From positions 124,001 through 188,000 of the forward strand of contig JADMXW010000009.1 of the NCBI GenBank assembly GCA_015548865.1: DNA of 64,000 nt, written 5' to 3'. Below, piece after piece: positions 1 through 9,027 of this stretch. The stretch is from Serratia marcescens (GTDB lineage: Bacteria > Pseudomonadota > Gammaproteobacteria > Enterobacterales > Enterobacteriaceae). Position numbers and translations under genes: made by a program. The notes below the pieces were generated by a model. That model was not told the DNA's origin, did no database searches, and saw only the letters and a program-made list of their open reading frames with translations. Each line of letters opens with the position of its first letter. The stretch's first letter is position 1.

Positions 1-1
1 A

Positions 2-244
2 ACAACGTTCGGACATGTACTGCGCCAGTTGCGTAAAGGCGCAGGGCTCACACAAGAACAGTTAGGTTTCGAGGCTGAGCTGGAACGTAACTACATTAGC
101 ATGCTCGAACTGGGACAACGCCAACCAACCTTGGCAACGATATTCAAACTTTCAGGCCCACTGAAAACCGCTCCATCTCAGATTGTCGCACTGGTAGAAG
201 CGGCAATTCCCGATGAGATTGCTGACAAGAAAACGAGGAAATAA
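2..244 (+). CDS. XRE-family HTH regulator, 5' end outside window
   Basis: The open frame enters the window from the left edge, so the true start is upstream. A TTG at 29 is only an internal codon, because the frame already reads TTFGHVLRQLRKGAGLTQEQL before it. The visible part is a Cro/CI-type helix-turn-helix: RKGAGLTQEQLG, then a recognition segment ERNYISMLELGQRQPTL and a final helix with P-S-Q-I-V. Such proteins bind DNA as small dimeric repressors. The stop is 266 bp before the Gabija-like pair on the same strand, so it could regulate that pair; this is inference. A methylase-associated controller protein is another possibility, since the neighbour on the left is not visible. Confidence 0.75.
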   Translation, partial: TTFGHVLRQLRKGAGLTQEQLGFEAELERNYISMLELGQRQPTLATIFKLSGPLKTAPSQIVALVEAAIPDEIADKKTRK

Positions 245-510
245 CCGCCACACATTGGGCACCATCCCGCTAGCAAACTTGGTTCCCCCCATTCAGTAGC
301 CGCTTAGGGTTAAAACACACAGCCATAGATCACATTAGAGAACGCCTAGAAGTAGAGACGTATTGATTTATTTCACTTATTATTCGTTTTTGAGGTTTAG
401 ATGCTTTTAGCTATAGCTTGGCATTGACTCAGACAAAATACTAATGCGTCGTCGTCTTCTAACTAATAAAGCCCGTTATAAATTTTCGGAAAAATATTGC
501 GGAGGGTTTC

Positions 511-2820
511 GTGTTTCTTCACTCGTATCGCCTCAGGAATTTTCGTCGTCTCAAAGATGCTCATATTGAGTTAGCTGACGACATATCAATATTCGTAGGA
601 TCGAATAACAGCGGAAAAACGTCAGCAACACAGGCCATCCATGCGTTTGTCACGAGTGGAAGGGATCGTTTTAGCCTCTATGACTTCAGTTCTTCGTGTT
701 GGAAATCTTTCGATGAAGCTGGAACTATCAACTTGGCTGAGCCAGTTCCCGAGGGTTTCTCACTTCCAAGCATAGACCTCGATCTCTGGTTCGAGGTTGC
801 AGCACCGGATCTCTATCTAGTAATTCCCTTGCTTCCGAGCACAGCATGGGAAGGAACTAAGGTCGGAATACGGGTTTCCCTGATTGCACGAAATCCCATT
901 AACCTCATTCAAAATTATCAAGAAGCCAAGGCTAAAGGTACCGAGCAAACCGCGGAGCTACCACCAGGGTCACAATATGTTCCTTGGCCTCGTTCCATGA
1001 CGGACTATCTTCAACGCGAACTCAAGAGCGAGTATGAGTTGCGCTACTTCATCTTGGATTGCACACAATTTGATGAGGACTTTCGCGAGATCGGAGACTA
1101 TGTTCCAGAAGAGTTGGGTGGAGAACCAGGTGGCGGAGCGATTCTGAAGTCACTTATCCACATCGACAATTTAGGAGCTCAGCGACACCTAGCAGATCCA
1201 AATCCAGAAGCAGGAGGAAGATCGGAAGACCTGTCAAAACGTTTGAGTCGCTTCTACAAGCGTAACCTTAATCAAAGGCAAGACGATCATGCAGCCCTCA
1301 AGGCTCTATTCGACTCGGAGCAAGCACTCAACATTCATTTGGATGGGGTATTCAAGCCGATGCTTGATCGGCTCGCGAAGCTGGGTTATCCGGGCATTAA
1401 TAATCCGCAACTAAAGATTATGTCGGCGCTAGACCCCGCCCACGTCATGAGCCAGGACGCGCGAGTCCACTACCAGATTGGAGATGGTGAAGACACCGCC
1501 ACCCTTCCTGATAGTTATAATGGGCTTGGGTTCAAGAATTTGATCTACATGGTTGTGGAAATCCTCGACGCCCAAGCCAGGTGGATGACGATGGATAATC
1601 GCCCCCCATTGCATCTGATTTTTGTGGAGGAGCCAGAGGCCCATCTGCACGCCCAACTACAACAGGTCTTCATCCGGAATGTTCTTGAACTCCTGAACAT
1701 AGAAGGTGACGACGGAAGTATTTTTGGCAGTCAAATGGTCATTACAACCCACTCACCACATATCCTATACGAGAGAGGATTCAAGCCGATCCGCTACTTC
1801 CGACGAAAGAAAGTCGGCAAGGAACAGTTGACAGAAGTTCTTAATCTATCGGCATTCTACCAAGCCCAACCAGACGATCGCGATTTTCTAGAAAAATATC
1901 TGAAACTAACCCACTGCGACCTCTTCTTCTCAGATGCCGCTATTCTTGTCGAAGGCAATGTTGAGAGATTGCTCCTGCCAGTGATGATTCGGAAGGTCGC
2001 GAAGCCCCTTCGTTCAGCGTGCTTGTGTATTTTGGAGGTCGGAGGGGCCTTTGGTCATCGCTTCCAGTCTCTGATTGAATTCCTCGGTCTAACGACACTG
2101 ATCATCACTGATATTGATAGTGTCGACTTGGTGGCTCCTGCGGTCGGCGCTGCAATTGATGATGAGGAAGTCGAGGAGTTCGAGGTTCCTGCCGATGGAG
2201 AAGAAGACATCGTAGTGCAGGATCCGGACGACGGACAAAATACGGACGGCGAGCCGATGTCACCTCCACCTAAAAAGAAATACGGTAAAGCGTGTTTGCC
2301 CAGCAAACCAGGTGCTGCAACTTCGAATCAAACCCTCATAAAGTGGCTTCCCGGCAAGTTAACGATCGAAGACTTGCGTGATGCCTCGGAAGCCGACAAG
2401 ACTCACGAGCTTGAAGACGAGGCAAAGGTTCGCGTGGCCTATCAGACTGAACGGGCCATCACTTGGAACGGAACCACTGAACTCCTTTGTGGGCGCACTC
2501 TTGAGGAGGACTTTGGCCTTGAAAACCCAGAATGGACTCAATCCGAGGAGAGGAAGCCCCTTGGCCTGATTGTTAAAGGTGGAGCCGCCGCCCCCAGTAC
2601 TCTTGCCAAAGGTCTTAATGAAAAAGTCTCTCGGAAGAATTTCGATAAGACGAAATTCGCGCTTGCCGTACTCACTGAAAACGAAGATGCCTGGCATGTT
2701 CCTGCATACATCCGTGATGGGCTGATTTGGCTAAAGAACGAAGTGCGGATCGAACTTGAGACCGTGCTACCTGGAGCTGTTCCCATCGCTAACACTGGCG
2801 CGACAGGGGGGACAGCATGA
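511..2820 (+). CDS. gajA: GajA-like OLD-family ATPase/TOPRIM nuclease (Gabija)
   Basis: 769 residues, GTG start with a GGAGG ribosome site at 501-505. The N-terminal half is an ABC/SMC-type ATPase: Walker A GSNNSGKT at residues 30-37, a Walker B/D-loop segment FVEEPEAHLHAQ near 370 and an H-loop TTHSPHIL near 411. The C-terminal half has the TOPRIM residues of OLD nucleases: the E in ILVEGNVER near 480 and the D-x-D in ITDIDSVD near 533. In Gabija, GajA is a sequence-specific nicking endonuclease held off by nucleotides and licensed during phage infection. Its stop overlaps the start of the UvrD-like gene by four bases, which is the Gabija arrangement. It is longer than the roughly 580-residue prototype, partly through an acidic insert at about 545-590. 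Family membership is firm; the Gabija name rests on the pairing. Confidence 0.85.
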   Translation: MFLHSYRLRNFRRLKDAHIELADDISIFVGSNNSGKTSATQAIHAFVTSGRDRFSLYDFSSSCWKSFDEAGTINLAEPVPEGFSLPSIDLDLWFEVAAPDLYLVIPLLPSTAWEGTKVGIRVSLIARNPINLIQNYQEAKAKGTEQTAELPPGSQYVPWPRSMTDYLQRELKSEYELRYFILDCTQFDEDFREIGDYVPEELGGEPGGGAILKSLIHIDNLGAQRHLADPNPEAGGRSEDLSKRLSRFYKRNLNQRQDDHAALKALFDSEQALNIHLDGVFKPMLDRLAKLGYPGINNPQLKIMSALDPAHVMSQDARVHYQIGDGEDTATLPDSYNGLGFKNLIYMVVEILDAQARWMTMDNRPPLHLIFVEEPEAHLHAQLQQVFIRNVLELLNIEGDDGSIFGSQMVITTHSPHILYERGFKPIRYFRRKKVGKEQLTEVLNLSAFYQAQPDDRDFLEKYLKLTHCDLFFSDAAILVEGNVERLLLPVMIRKVAKPLRSACLCILEVGGAFGHRFQSLIEFLGLTTLIITDIDSVDLVAPAVGAAIDDEEVEEFEVPADGEEDIVVQDPDDGQNTDGEPMSPPPKKKYGKACLPSKPGAATSNQTLIKWLPGKLTIEDLRDASEADKTHELEDEAKVRVAYQTERAITWNGTTELLCGRTLEEDFGLENPEWTQSEERKPLGLIVKGGAAAPSTLAKGLNEKVSRKNFDKTKFALAVLTENEDAWHVPAYIRDGLIWLKNEVRIELETVLPGAVPIANTGATGGTA

Positions 2821-4763
2821 GTAGCCGAGTAAATAAGCCGGACACCCAAGCAGATATTGATCTGCGAACTTGCCTTGGAGAAGTTCCACCGCGCAGCTTC
2901 ATAATGAAAGCCGGCGCTGGCTCCGGAAAAACTACTTCTCTGATTAAAGGGCTGTCATCGGCCATCCAGATACACGGTGATAAACTGAGAAAGTTCCGTC
3001 AGCGTATTGCCTGCATTACTTACACCGAGATCGCGGCTGGAGAGATATGGAGAGATGTTGGTAGTGATCCGCTGGTTCACGTTTCGACGATCCATAGCTT
3101 CATGTGGCTGCTAGCTAAACCGTTTCAGAACGACATTCGTGTCTGGGTGTCTGGACGTATCACAGAGAAAATTGAGGCACTTGAACGGAAACAGTCCACT
3201 TATGGTCCCAAGGTTCAACAGCGAACAAAGGACAAAGATACCCGAGACCTAGAGCGCCTTCGTAGACAGTCGGGGAGGATCGCCGCAGTCAAAAGCTTCC
3301 GATATGGAATAGGTAGTGACTACGTAAAAGGGATTTTGGGGCACGACGACATTTTAAAGCTTGTACCGTACCTCATCGCGGAGCGCCCTCTTTTTCGAAC
3401 CCTCGTCGCTCACCAGTTCCCTTTTGTATTTGTGGATGAGAGTCAGGACACAACCACAGAAGTCATAGAGGCATTGAAGACCGTTGAGCGAGAGCCCGGC
3501 GTTACACTTTGCCTCGGCTTCTTCGGCGATCCGATGCAACGAATTTATGCCACGGGAACCGGCTTGGTTGAAGCGGAACCCAATTGGGCAGACATTCCGA
3601 AGCCGGAAAATTTTCGGTGCGCCATTAAGGTACTGAACCTCGCAAACGCCATTCGACGCGATGGTGATGATCTCGATCAAATTCCAGGTGAACGTCTAGG
3701 CCCTGAAGGCGTGATTCCAACTCCTGAAGGATCGGCCCATCTTTTCATCTTGCCTGCGGACGATACGCGAGATGCGAACCTAATTCGAGTTCGTGACTGG
3801 ATGGCTGCGCGAACTGGTGATAATTGCTGGCGACTTGGTAATGACGGACAAGAGCAGATAAAGCTTCTTGTCATTGTTCACCAGATGGCCGCAAAGCGCT
3901 TAGGGTTCGGGGAGCTTTACACTGCGCTTAACTCCAAAGCGCCGACAGCATTCAAAGAGGGTTTTCTGGATGGATCAGCATGGCCTCTTTCACCATGCGT
4001 GAAATTTCTGATTCCGATAGCGATTGCGCATACAAAAGGCCAACAGCTTGAAGTAATGCGACTGATTCGTGAGTATTCCCCCCTGCTCGACAAAGACGAT
4101 CTAGCCGGAGCGAACGTTGCAGAACGGCTTAGAACACTTAAAGGGCTTGTTGCCTCGATTGCAGAAGGCATAGCCGGAAATTCCGATGTAACGATCGGCG
4201 AGCTTCTGAAGCAAGTGCATTCCATAGGATTACTAATCCTCGATCCCCGACTAGCTTCTTACTTGGACCCGGAAGCAGCTCCGCCTGCCGAGTCCGCAGA
4301 AGAGGCGGACAATGACGACGACCAAGAAGACGATGATTCCGATAAGGAAATGGCCTCAATGGATGCTTTTTTAGCGTGTCCTGCTCGGCAGCTTCTAGCA
4401 TATCAGACCTACATTTCTGAGCGCTCACCTTTTGGGACTCAGCAAGGCATTAAAGGGGCTGAATTTGATAGAGTACTCGTCGTGTTAGACGATGCGGAGA
4501 GCACCCACTTCCAGTTTTCCTACGAAAAATATCTGGGCCTCAAAGCGCTTTCGGATACCGATCGAAAGCACATCGAAGCAGGTGAAGAAACAACTGTGGA
4601 TCGAACTCGCCGCCTTTTTTATGTGAGCTGCACAAGGGCACTAAAAGACCTGGCAGTCGTCCTCTTTACGGCTGAGCCTGAACAGGCTGAGGCACATGTG
4701 CGCCAGCTTGGTCTTTTTGAAGATGAATCCATCCATACTCGAGCCGTCTTTGAAGCAGGATAA
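2817..4763 (+). CDS. gajB: GajB-like UvrD/Rep-family helicase (Gabija)
   Basis: 648 residues, translationally coupled to the upstream nuclease by an ATGA overlap. Superfamily 1 motifs appear in order: motif I AGAGSGKTT near residue 31, Ia CITYTEIAAGEI, Ib STIHSFMW, II VFVDESQDTT near 203, III GFFGDPMQRIY, IV ENFR, V GTQQGIKGAEFDRV and VI RLFYVSCTRA. In Gabija, GajB is thought to sense DNA ends or termini and to work in one complex with GajA. A very acidic stretch (ESAEEADNDDDQEDDD) sits at about 490-515 between the helicase motifs, matching the acidic insert in the partner. The protein is longer than the roughly 500-residue prototype. A general repair helicase is less likely because of the operon with an OLD nuclease. 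Confidence 0.85.
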   Translation: MSSRVNKPDTQADIDLRTCLGEVPPRSFIMKAGAGSGKTTSLIKGLSSAIQIHGDKLRKFRQRIACITYTEIAAGEIWRDVGSDPLVHVSTIHSFMWLLAKPFQNDIRVWVSGRITEKIEALERKQSTYGPKVQQRTKDKDTRDLERLRRQSGRIAAVKSFRYGIGSDYVKGILGHDDILKLVPYLIAERPLFRTLVAHQFPFVFVDESQDTTTEVIEALKTVEREPGVTLCLGFFGDPMQRIYATGTGLVEAEPNWADIPKPENFRCAIKVLNLANAIRRDGDDLDQIPGERLGPEGVIPTPEGSAHLFILPADDTRDANLIRVRDWMAARTGDNCWRLGNDGQEQIKLLVIVHQMAAKRLGFGELYTALNSKAPTAFKEGFLDGSAWPLSPCVKFLIPIAIAHTKGQQLEVMRLIREYSPLLDKDDLAGANVAERLRTLKGLVASIAEGIAGNSDVTIGELLKQVHSIGLLILDPRLASYLDPEAAPPAESAEEADNDDDQEDDDSDKEMASMDAFLACPARQLLAYQTYISERSPFGTQQGIKGAEFDRVLVVLDDAESTHFQFSYEKYLGLKALSDTDRKHIEAGEETTVDRTRRLFYVSCTRALKDLAVVLFTAEPEQAEAHVRQLGLFEDESIHTRAVFEAG

Positions 4764-5366
4764 ATTGCCCATATCTAATGGCCTGCTGTCGGCAATATGA
4801 GCGCGTAGGCCGAACGTATCAGGAGTCAAAACAGAATGACCGTGACTCGGCACAGTAATGTGCCGATGAAGCCTAGCGTGTAACTCAATAAGGAGACCAG
4901 GTAGTTGGCTTCAGATATGGGAGTCCGCAAGGAGTGGAACTTACGCAATGAATCTCAATCCCAAAAAGCACGGCAGTACGACTGTCTCTGCGAAGTCATG
5001 ACACTAAAACGCTGAAATAATGGCCTAATATCTGCCCATCTAAGTTCGAGACAATCCGTTATGCAGCCCCTCTTCCTATAACCATTACCCTAGAGTACAT
5101 AGAGCACAGTGAGCACGGAGAGAAACAGGAGAACGTTGAGCACCACATAAATAATCTAATATATTTATTTATAAGTGTTTTTTTTAAATTCATGTGCGGA
5201 TTCGCACATCTTATGATGTTGAAATAATTTATATCACTGGATTCATGTCTAATTAATGTCGGTATACCACCATAAAATAGAGTGAAGTTACGCGCATTAG
5301 ATCATTGAGGTTGTGCTGGTTAAGAGGTCTAATTTATCTATCCAATCAGTCCCCTTGAGGAATGAA
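4764..5366. other. AT-rich intergenic region, 603 bp
   Basis: No convincing coding frame. It begins just after the helicase gene and becomes clearly AT-rich from about 5150. A short perfect inverted repeat (ATGTGCG, 4-base loop, CGCACAT) lies at 5192-5209. It is preceded, not followed, by a T-run, so it does not look like a terminator for either strand. It is better read as a candidate operator or promoter element for the gene starting at 5367. Confidence 0.4.
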
Positions 5367-6038
5367 ATGACAACGCAAAAGCAGTCCCGGAAACGACGAC
5401 TCAACATGGCCGAGCGGGCCAAGCAGCAGATGGAAATCCAGTTCCCAGATCATCCAAGTGAACTGCTTTGGCATCGCTCAAAAAATGACGGGTATTCGAC
5501 TATTCCTCGCACGCTGCCATTGGCAATGCAGGCTATTGATGCCCAATCCAAAGGACAACCAGCGGGTCACACGCTACTGTGTTTGTGGATTCGTGCCCCT
5601 GACTACCCTTTTCTTATGATTGAGGCACCGGCGACTTTCGCCGCTGAGGCTGGTTTCGACGGCGAACGTGCAGTCGATACCTGGCGGCGTCGCATGCGTA
5701 CGCTACGCGATCTCGGATTCATTGAAGTAAAGAAAGGGCCTAGTGGAGATTTTCATTATGTGCTGCTACTCAATCCAAACGTGGGGTTTGAAAAACTGAG
5801 ACGTGCAAAAAAAGTTCAGGATGTGCTGTACGGAAGGTTTAGAGACCGCTTAATTGACATAGGGGCGCAAGATGACATCACAGACTACGACGAGTATTTC
5901 GAGCGCATCGAAAAGGAAAAAATGAAGGCAACCGCTAAGGCCGAAAAGAGTATTGCTGCGACCAAAACATCAGCTAAAGTGTCCAGCGCCTCTGAAGCAT
6001 CTAAGTCGAAATCCGATTCAAGTCGCAAGGGGAGTTGA
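5367..6038 (+). CDS. Unrecognised protein with winged-helix-like core and charged tail
   Basis: 223 residues from the ATG at 5367, which has a TTGAGG site six bases upstream; a GTG at 5313 would add 18 residues but has no site. I do not recognise the family. The N-terminus is basic (KQSRKRRLNMAERAKQQ). The middle (residues ~60-140) has a helix-strand pattern ending DTWRRRMRTLRDLGFIEV then a beta-like pair, which resembles the winged helix of plasmid replication or mobile-element DNA-binding proteins. The last 45 residues are a lysine/serine/alanine-rich, probably disordered tail. It shares an operon with a small downstream gene. A DNA-binding role for the element is an inference. Confidence 0.65.
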   Translation: MTTQKQSRKRRLNMAERAKQQMEIQFPDHPSELLWHRSKNDGYSTIPRTLPLAMQAIDAQSKGQPAGHTLLCLWIRAPDYPFLMIEAPATFAAEAGFDGERAVDTWRRRMRTLRDLGFIEVKKGPSGDFHYVLLLNPNVGFEKLRRAKKVQDVLYGRFRDRLIDIGAQDDITDYDEYFERIEKEKMKATAKAEKSIAATKTSAKVSSASEASKSKSDSSRKGS

Positions 6039-6040
6039 CA

Positions 6041-6253
6041 ATGGCCAGAATCAAAGACTCTCAAGAAGAAAACAGTTTTTTTGGCCGCTGGGCGAGATGG
6101 GCAGCAGCGCCGTACTGTGAGTTCAAAGACGACCATACCCGCCTAGCCGCACTTGTGGCCCGCGATGTACGCAAAGTGCTTATCACAATCGTACTAGCAC
6201 TTACTGGTACGTCGCTACCATGGAGCGGGTGGCTTGGGCATTTTTTGGGATGA
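6041..6253 (+). CDS. Small hypothetical protein with one C-terminal membrane segment
   Basis: 70 residues from the ATG at 6041, two bases after the stop of the upstream gene, with an AAGGGGAG site in that gene's last codons, so the two are co-translated. The N-terminal half is soluble and charged (MARIKDSQEENSFFGRWARW). Residues about 45-68 (VLITIVLALTGTSLPWSGW) can form one membrane helix. I do not recognise a family. Its place behind a possible DNA-binding protein, between a defence pair and a replication module, makes an element-specific accessory or anti-phage effector possible, but nothing in the sequence shows this. Confidence 0.6.
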   Translation: MARIKDSQEENSFFGRWARWAAAPYCEFKDDHTRLAALVARDVRKVLITIVLALTGTSLPWSGWLGHFLG

Positions 6254-6480
6254 ACCCTATGTCTAGCTCAAAATTGAACATCTAAGGTCGGCCAGCCGCT
6301 TTGGCGCAATTGGTTTATTGATGAGTAGTCGGAGTCATACCTCAATATCATGGCCGACTGAATAGCATGATGACACTGTAATGACAGGGAACTCTGAACA
6401 CGCCCTCTTTCTCCAACAACGCTGCATTGTTGTAGTAGTCGATCCCATTAACTCCGCTATAAAAATTAAAAATATAGGCT

Positions 6481-6706
6481 CACCTGTGCACCTTTAAATT
6501 TTTCTTATTTGTTTTCATTGAATTAGGTGGTGATGGCTTCATCTTCAAGCTTTCACTACTGTTCATCTTAACCCTTCACCTTTTAGATAATAACGAATAA
6601 GGTGAACAGGTGAATATTTAATGAATAGTTTATAAAAAACATTCATCCATTAACTCACTATTATTAATAGATTTTCAACAGGATGAATAGTGGTGAACAC
6701 TTCACC
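6481..6706. other. Candidate P4-type replication origin with GGTGAACA iterons
   Basis: The 461-bp gap 6254-6714 has no gene. Its right half is AT-rich and carries repeated GGTGAAC-type words in both orientations: GGTGAACAG at 6601-6609 followed at once by GGTGAAT at 6609-6615, GGTGAACA at 6692-6699 forming a perfect inverted repeat with TTCACC (6692-6706), TTCACC at 6575-6580, and a degenerate copy CACCTGTGCACC at 6481-6492. From memory, GGTGAACA-like words are the type I iterons bound by phage P4 alpha protein. This region lies directly beyond the stop of a P4-alpha-like gene, so an origin or cis-replication region is likely. The left half (6254-6480) shows nothing I can name. Confidence 0.55.
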
Positions 6707-6714
6707 TATAAACT

Positions 6715-8487
6715 TTATTTTGCAGTCTCTTTATTTTGAGTCGAGTCGCATGAGGGCATCCACTCTTTCGAGTCTTCGTTCAACATAACGTTTGACCGCA
6801 ATCCTTGTTTTGTCCTGTGCCTCTGGTACGTCTTGCCATATTCCGCCATCGCTCCCGGCATATCTGTACCGAACCTGGTAAGCGATATCGGTTTGCTAAG
6901 CCCATTGGCTCGCATATAGGTAAGGTAAGCGTGGTACAGGTAACGACGTGGGTTAGACGGCACAATTTCAGCGTTACCAATAAACATGCCGTCACAGACA
7001 ACAGATGCTATCAGGTAGCCGCAAAAGTCCACCAGCGAATCCCCTTCACGTTTAATAACCAAAGCTTCCTCAGATTTCTGTTGTTCATACAGTAACCGCT
7101 TTGCTTCATCTTGATCAGCGAACTTGAACAGTAGATAACGGATTACTACCGCTAGCTCGCCTTCTATTTTTTTGACCAGCATCGGATCACGTTCGTTTTC
7201 CGGCACAACTTCGGAAAAATTGAAAATCACCCGGCGCCGGGAAATACCTCCGCTGCGATCGCTAAATGACATAGCATTATTGTTGACTGCCAGCACCACC
7301 GCAGAAATGCGAGTGGAGTACGGTGCCTTGTGTTTCGGATCGATAGATACCTTGTCCCCACCGGTTATCGCCTTGATGCCCGCCCCATCACCGGCATAAC
7401 GCGTCATATCTGGCAGGATAATCAGCGAGTAACCAACCACCAGCGCACGATCCCGCGAATCCTCAAGCGCCTTCATACCAGCTGAAACCGTATTGATTTT
7501 GCCTGCCAGCATTGTGCATATTTCCGCGAAAACGCTCTTACCACTGCCCCCAGGACCAGTAACCTCAAGAAAAAGTTGCCAGTCGTAACGGTTAGCCAGC
7601 ACCATAAACAGCGCCGCTAACACGCGATCCGCTTTCCGGCTGTTATTACCGACAGAACGACTCAACCATTTCCAGAGGTTTGGAGCATGGATATCCAGCC
7701 TTTCACCTTCGACCTGAGCACTGAATGGTAATTCGCTTGCAATCAGAAGCCAGTCATCCTTGTTATGCTCACGAAATTGAGCAGTACTGGTATCAAATAC
7801 TCCATTACTGAACCCAATGAGATTACGGGCTGTAATCCCCATAACAGGTAGACTTAACTTCATGGTTTCGACCGCTGACTTAATACCGTTCTGCGAATAG
7901 GCAGTTTTCGCATCAATAAAAATCTGCGCCATTGTTCGTTGTAGCTCTTTATCAGACACAGGCTCCCATATCACACCGCTATAACAGTGAACGATATCGG
8001 AATCGGCATGTACCGCCAACGCGTCGTTATAACGTGCCATGAGCACTTCTCCGCGCTGGCTTGCCCCCATACGAGAGAGGTCGGTAACTGTCATTCTCAA
8101 CAGTTCTTCCGGAGATGTGGACAAGGTATCCGGCAAAATTGTAGATGCAGAAAACACCCGGTTGATCCGAGTGTCGTCACACAGTTGAACCTTCAGGTTG
8201 TCGGAGCCGATGATATTAGCTACCAGCGCCATGCGAGATTCGCGCTGTTTTCTGGTATCCGTTGCCAATAGTCCCTTATCGCACAACCATTCGTAAGTAG
8301 TTTGGTTGCTATCCACTAGCAGGTAAATTTCCTTTGCCAACTGACCATAGCGGGTAGTTGAGTCCTGATGTTGTTTCATCGCCAGCCCGGCATCTTCCCG
8401 TTCAACCTGATGACCATTCACCCAGAGATATAGGCAGCGGTACAACGCATCAGACATGACTTCCTGCATTTGCATCTCTGCTGTCAT
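6715..8487 (-). CDS. P4-alpha-like superfamily 3 helicase (replication protein)
   Basis: 590 residues. The C-terminal half is the D5/P4-type SF3 helicase: Walker A TGPGGSGKSVFAE near residue 310, a Walker B segment YSLIILPDMTR, motif C VLAVNNNAMSF and an arginine-finger region SGGISRRRVIF. The region before it (NLIGFSNGVFD...) matches the D5 N-terminal pattern. Phage P4 alpha (777 residues) also has an N-terminal primase, and no primase zinc site or catalytic motif is visible here, so this is the shorter helicase-only form found in P4-like satellites and islands. It overlaps the upstream gene by ATGA. Its role is to unwind the element's origin, for which a candidate lies just past its stop. 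Confidence 0.85.
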   Translation of the reverse strand: MTAEMQMQEVMSDALYRCLYLWVNGHQVEREDAGLAMKQHQDSTTRYGQLAKEIYLLVDSNQTTYEWLCDKGLLATDTRKQRESRMALVANIIGSDNLKVQLCDDTRINRVFSASTILPDTLSTSPEELLRMTVTDLSRMGASQRGEVLMARYNDALAVHADSDIVHCYSGVIWEPVSDKELQRTMAQIFIDAKTAYSQNGIKSAVETMKLSLPVMGITARNLIGFSNGVFDTSTAQFREHNKDDWLLIASELPFSAQVEGERLDIHAPNLWKWLSRSVGNNSRKADRVLAALFMVLANRYDWQLFLEVTGPGGSGKSVFAEICTMLAGKINTVSAGMKALEDSRDRALVVGYSLIILPDMTRYAGDGAGIKAITGGDKVSIDPKHKAPYSTRISAVVLAVNNNAMSFSDRSGGISRRRVIFNFSEVVPENERDPMLVKKIEGELAVVIRYLLFKFADQDEAKRLLYEQQKSEEALVIKREGDSLVDFCGYLIASVVCDGMFIGNAEIVPSNPRRYLYHAYLTYMRANGLSKPISLTRFGTDMPGAMAEYGKTYQRHRTKQGLRSNVMLNEDSKEWMPSCDSTQNKETAK

Positions 8488-8927
8488 GCTTGAGGTCTCC
8501 TGGTCATGGTGAACTTACCGATCAGAGGGTGGAACCAGTATTTACTACCGTACTTTCGCTTTGCCTCGCGAATGACGATCAGTGCTGCCTCCCTGAATTT
8601 GGCTTCATGGACAATAACTCCGGCCTTTTGTCGAACCATCATTACGCCACTATTTTGTGCTAATGCTTCTGCCTTGCTGGTGGATAGCCCTATTTCTGTT
8701 GCCAGATTGATTAAAGGGGCCATCCCTTCAGGGATGGCCTTTCTGTTTTGCATGGCTGCTAATGCAAGCTCCAGCGATTTTACGCGTTTCACCAACTCAT
8801 CATGTTGCGACAGGCTTACATGAATAGCTTCCAGAAAGACTCCTTGAGCCGTAGGTGGCTCCCCTTGATGTCGTTTTTGGGCGTGAGCGTGCCACGGCCC
8901 GATATCGTGCCTATTTAATTTGTTCAT
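8484..8927 (-). CDS. Hypothetical protein of P4-like element, upstream of helicase
   Basis: 147 residues, coupled to the helicase gene by a four-base overlap. The N-terminus has MNKLNRHDIGPWHAHAQKRH, then a possible coiled-coil stretch (residues ~38-60, LSQHDELVKRVKSLELALAAMQ). A basic C-terminal part (AALIVIREAKRKYGSKYWFHP) could contact nucleic acid. I do not recognise a named family. In P4-like islands a small gene often sits between the AlpA regulator and the replication gene, and the position fits. A helper or regulator of replication is an inference. Confidence 0.65.
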   Translation of the reverse strand: MNKLNRHDIGPWHAHAQKRHQGEPPTAQGVFLEAIHVSLSQHDELVKRVKSLELALAAMQNRKAIPEGMAPLINLATEIGLSTSKAEALAQNSGVMMVRQKAGVIVHEAKFREAALIVIREAKRKYGSKYWFHPLIGKFTMTRRPQA

Positions 8928-9027
8928 AATTAAATCTGGGAAAATAGTTTGAAATGATAACGAGTTATGAGCTGACGTTTATATCCGCAAGAGGATGGGA
9001 ATTATCCCCATCCCTGCCTATAACGTT

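Noticed and set aside
5192..5209. Terminator from the ATGTGCG/CGCACAT palindrome
   Set aside because: The T-run lies before the stem on the plus strand, not after it, and neither strand has a downstream T-run.
5367..6253. Classical toxin-antitoxin pair
   Set aside because: The first protein is 223 residues with a disordered tail, and neither protein shows a known toxin or antitoxin motif. Left as unrecognised instead.
6715..8487. Full P4 alpha primase-helicase
   Set aside because: At 590 residues no primase zinc site or catalytic motif is visible at the N-terminus; only the D5-type N region and SF3 helicase are supported.
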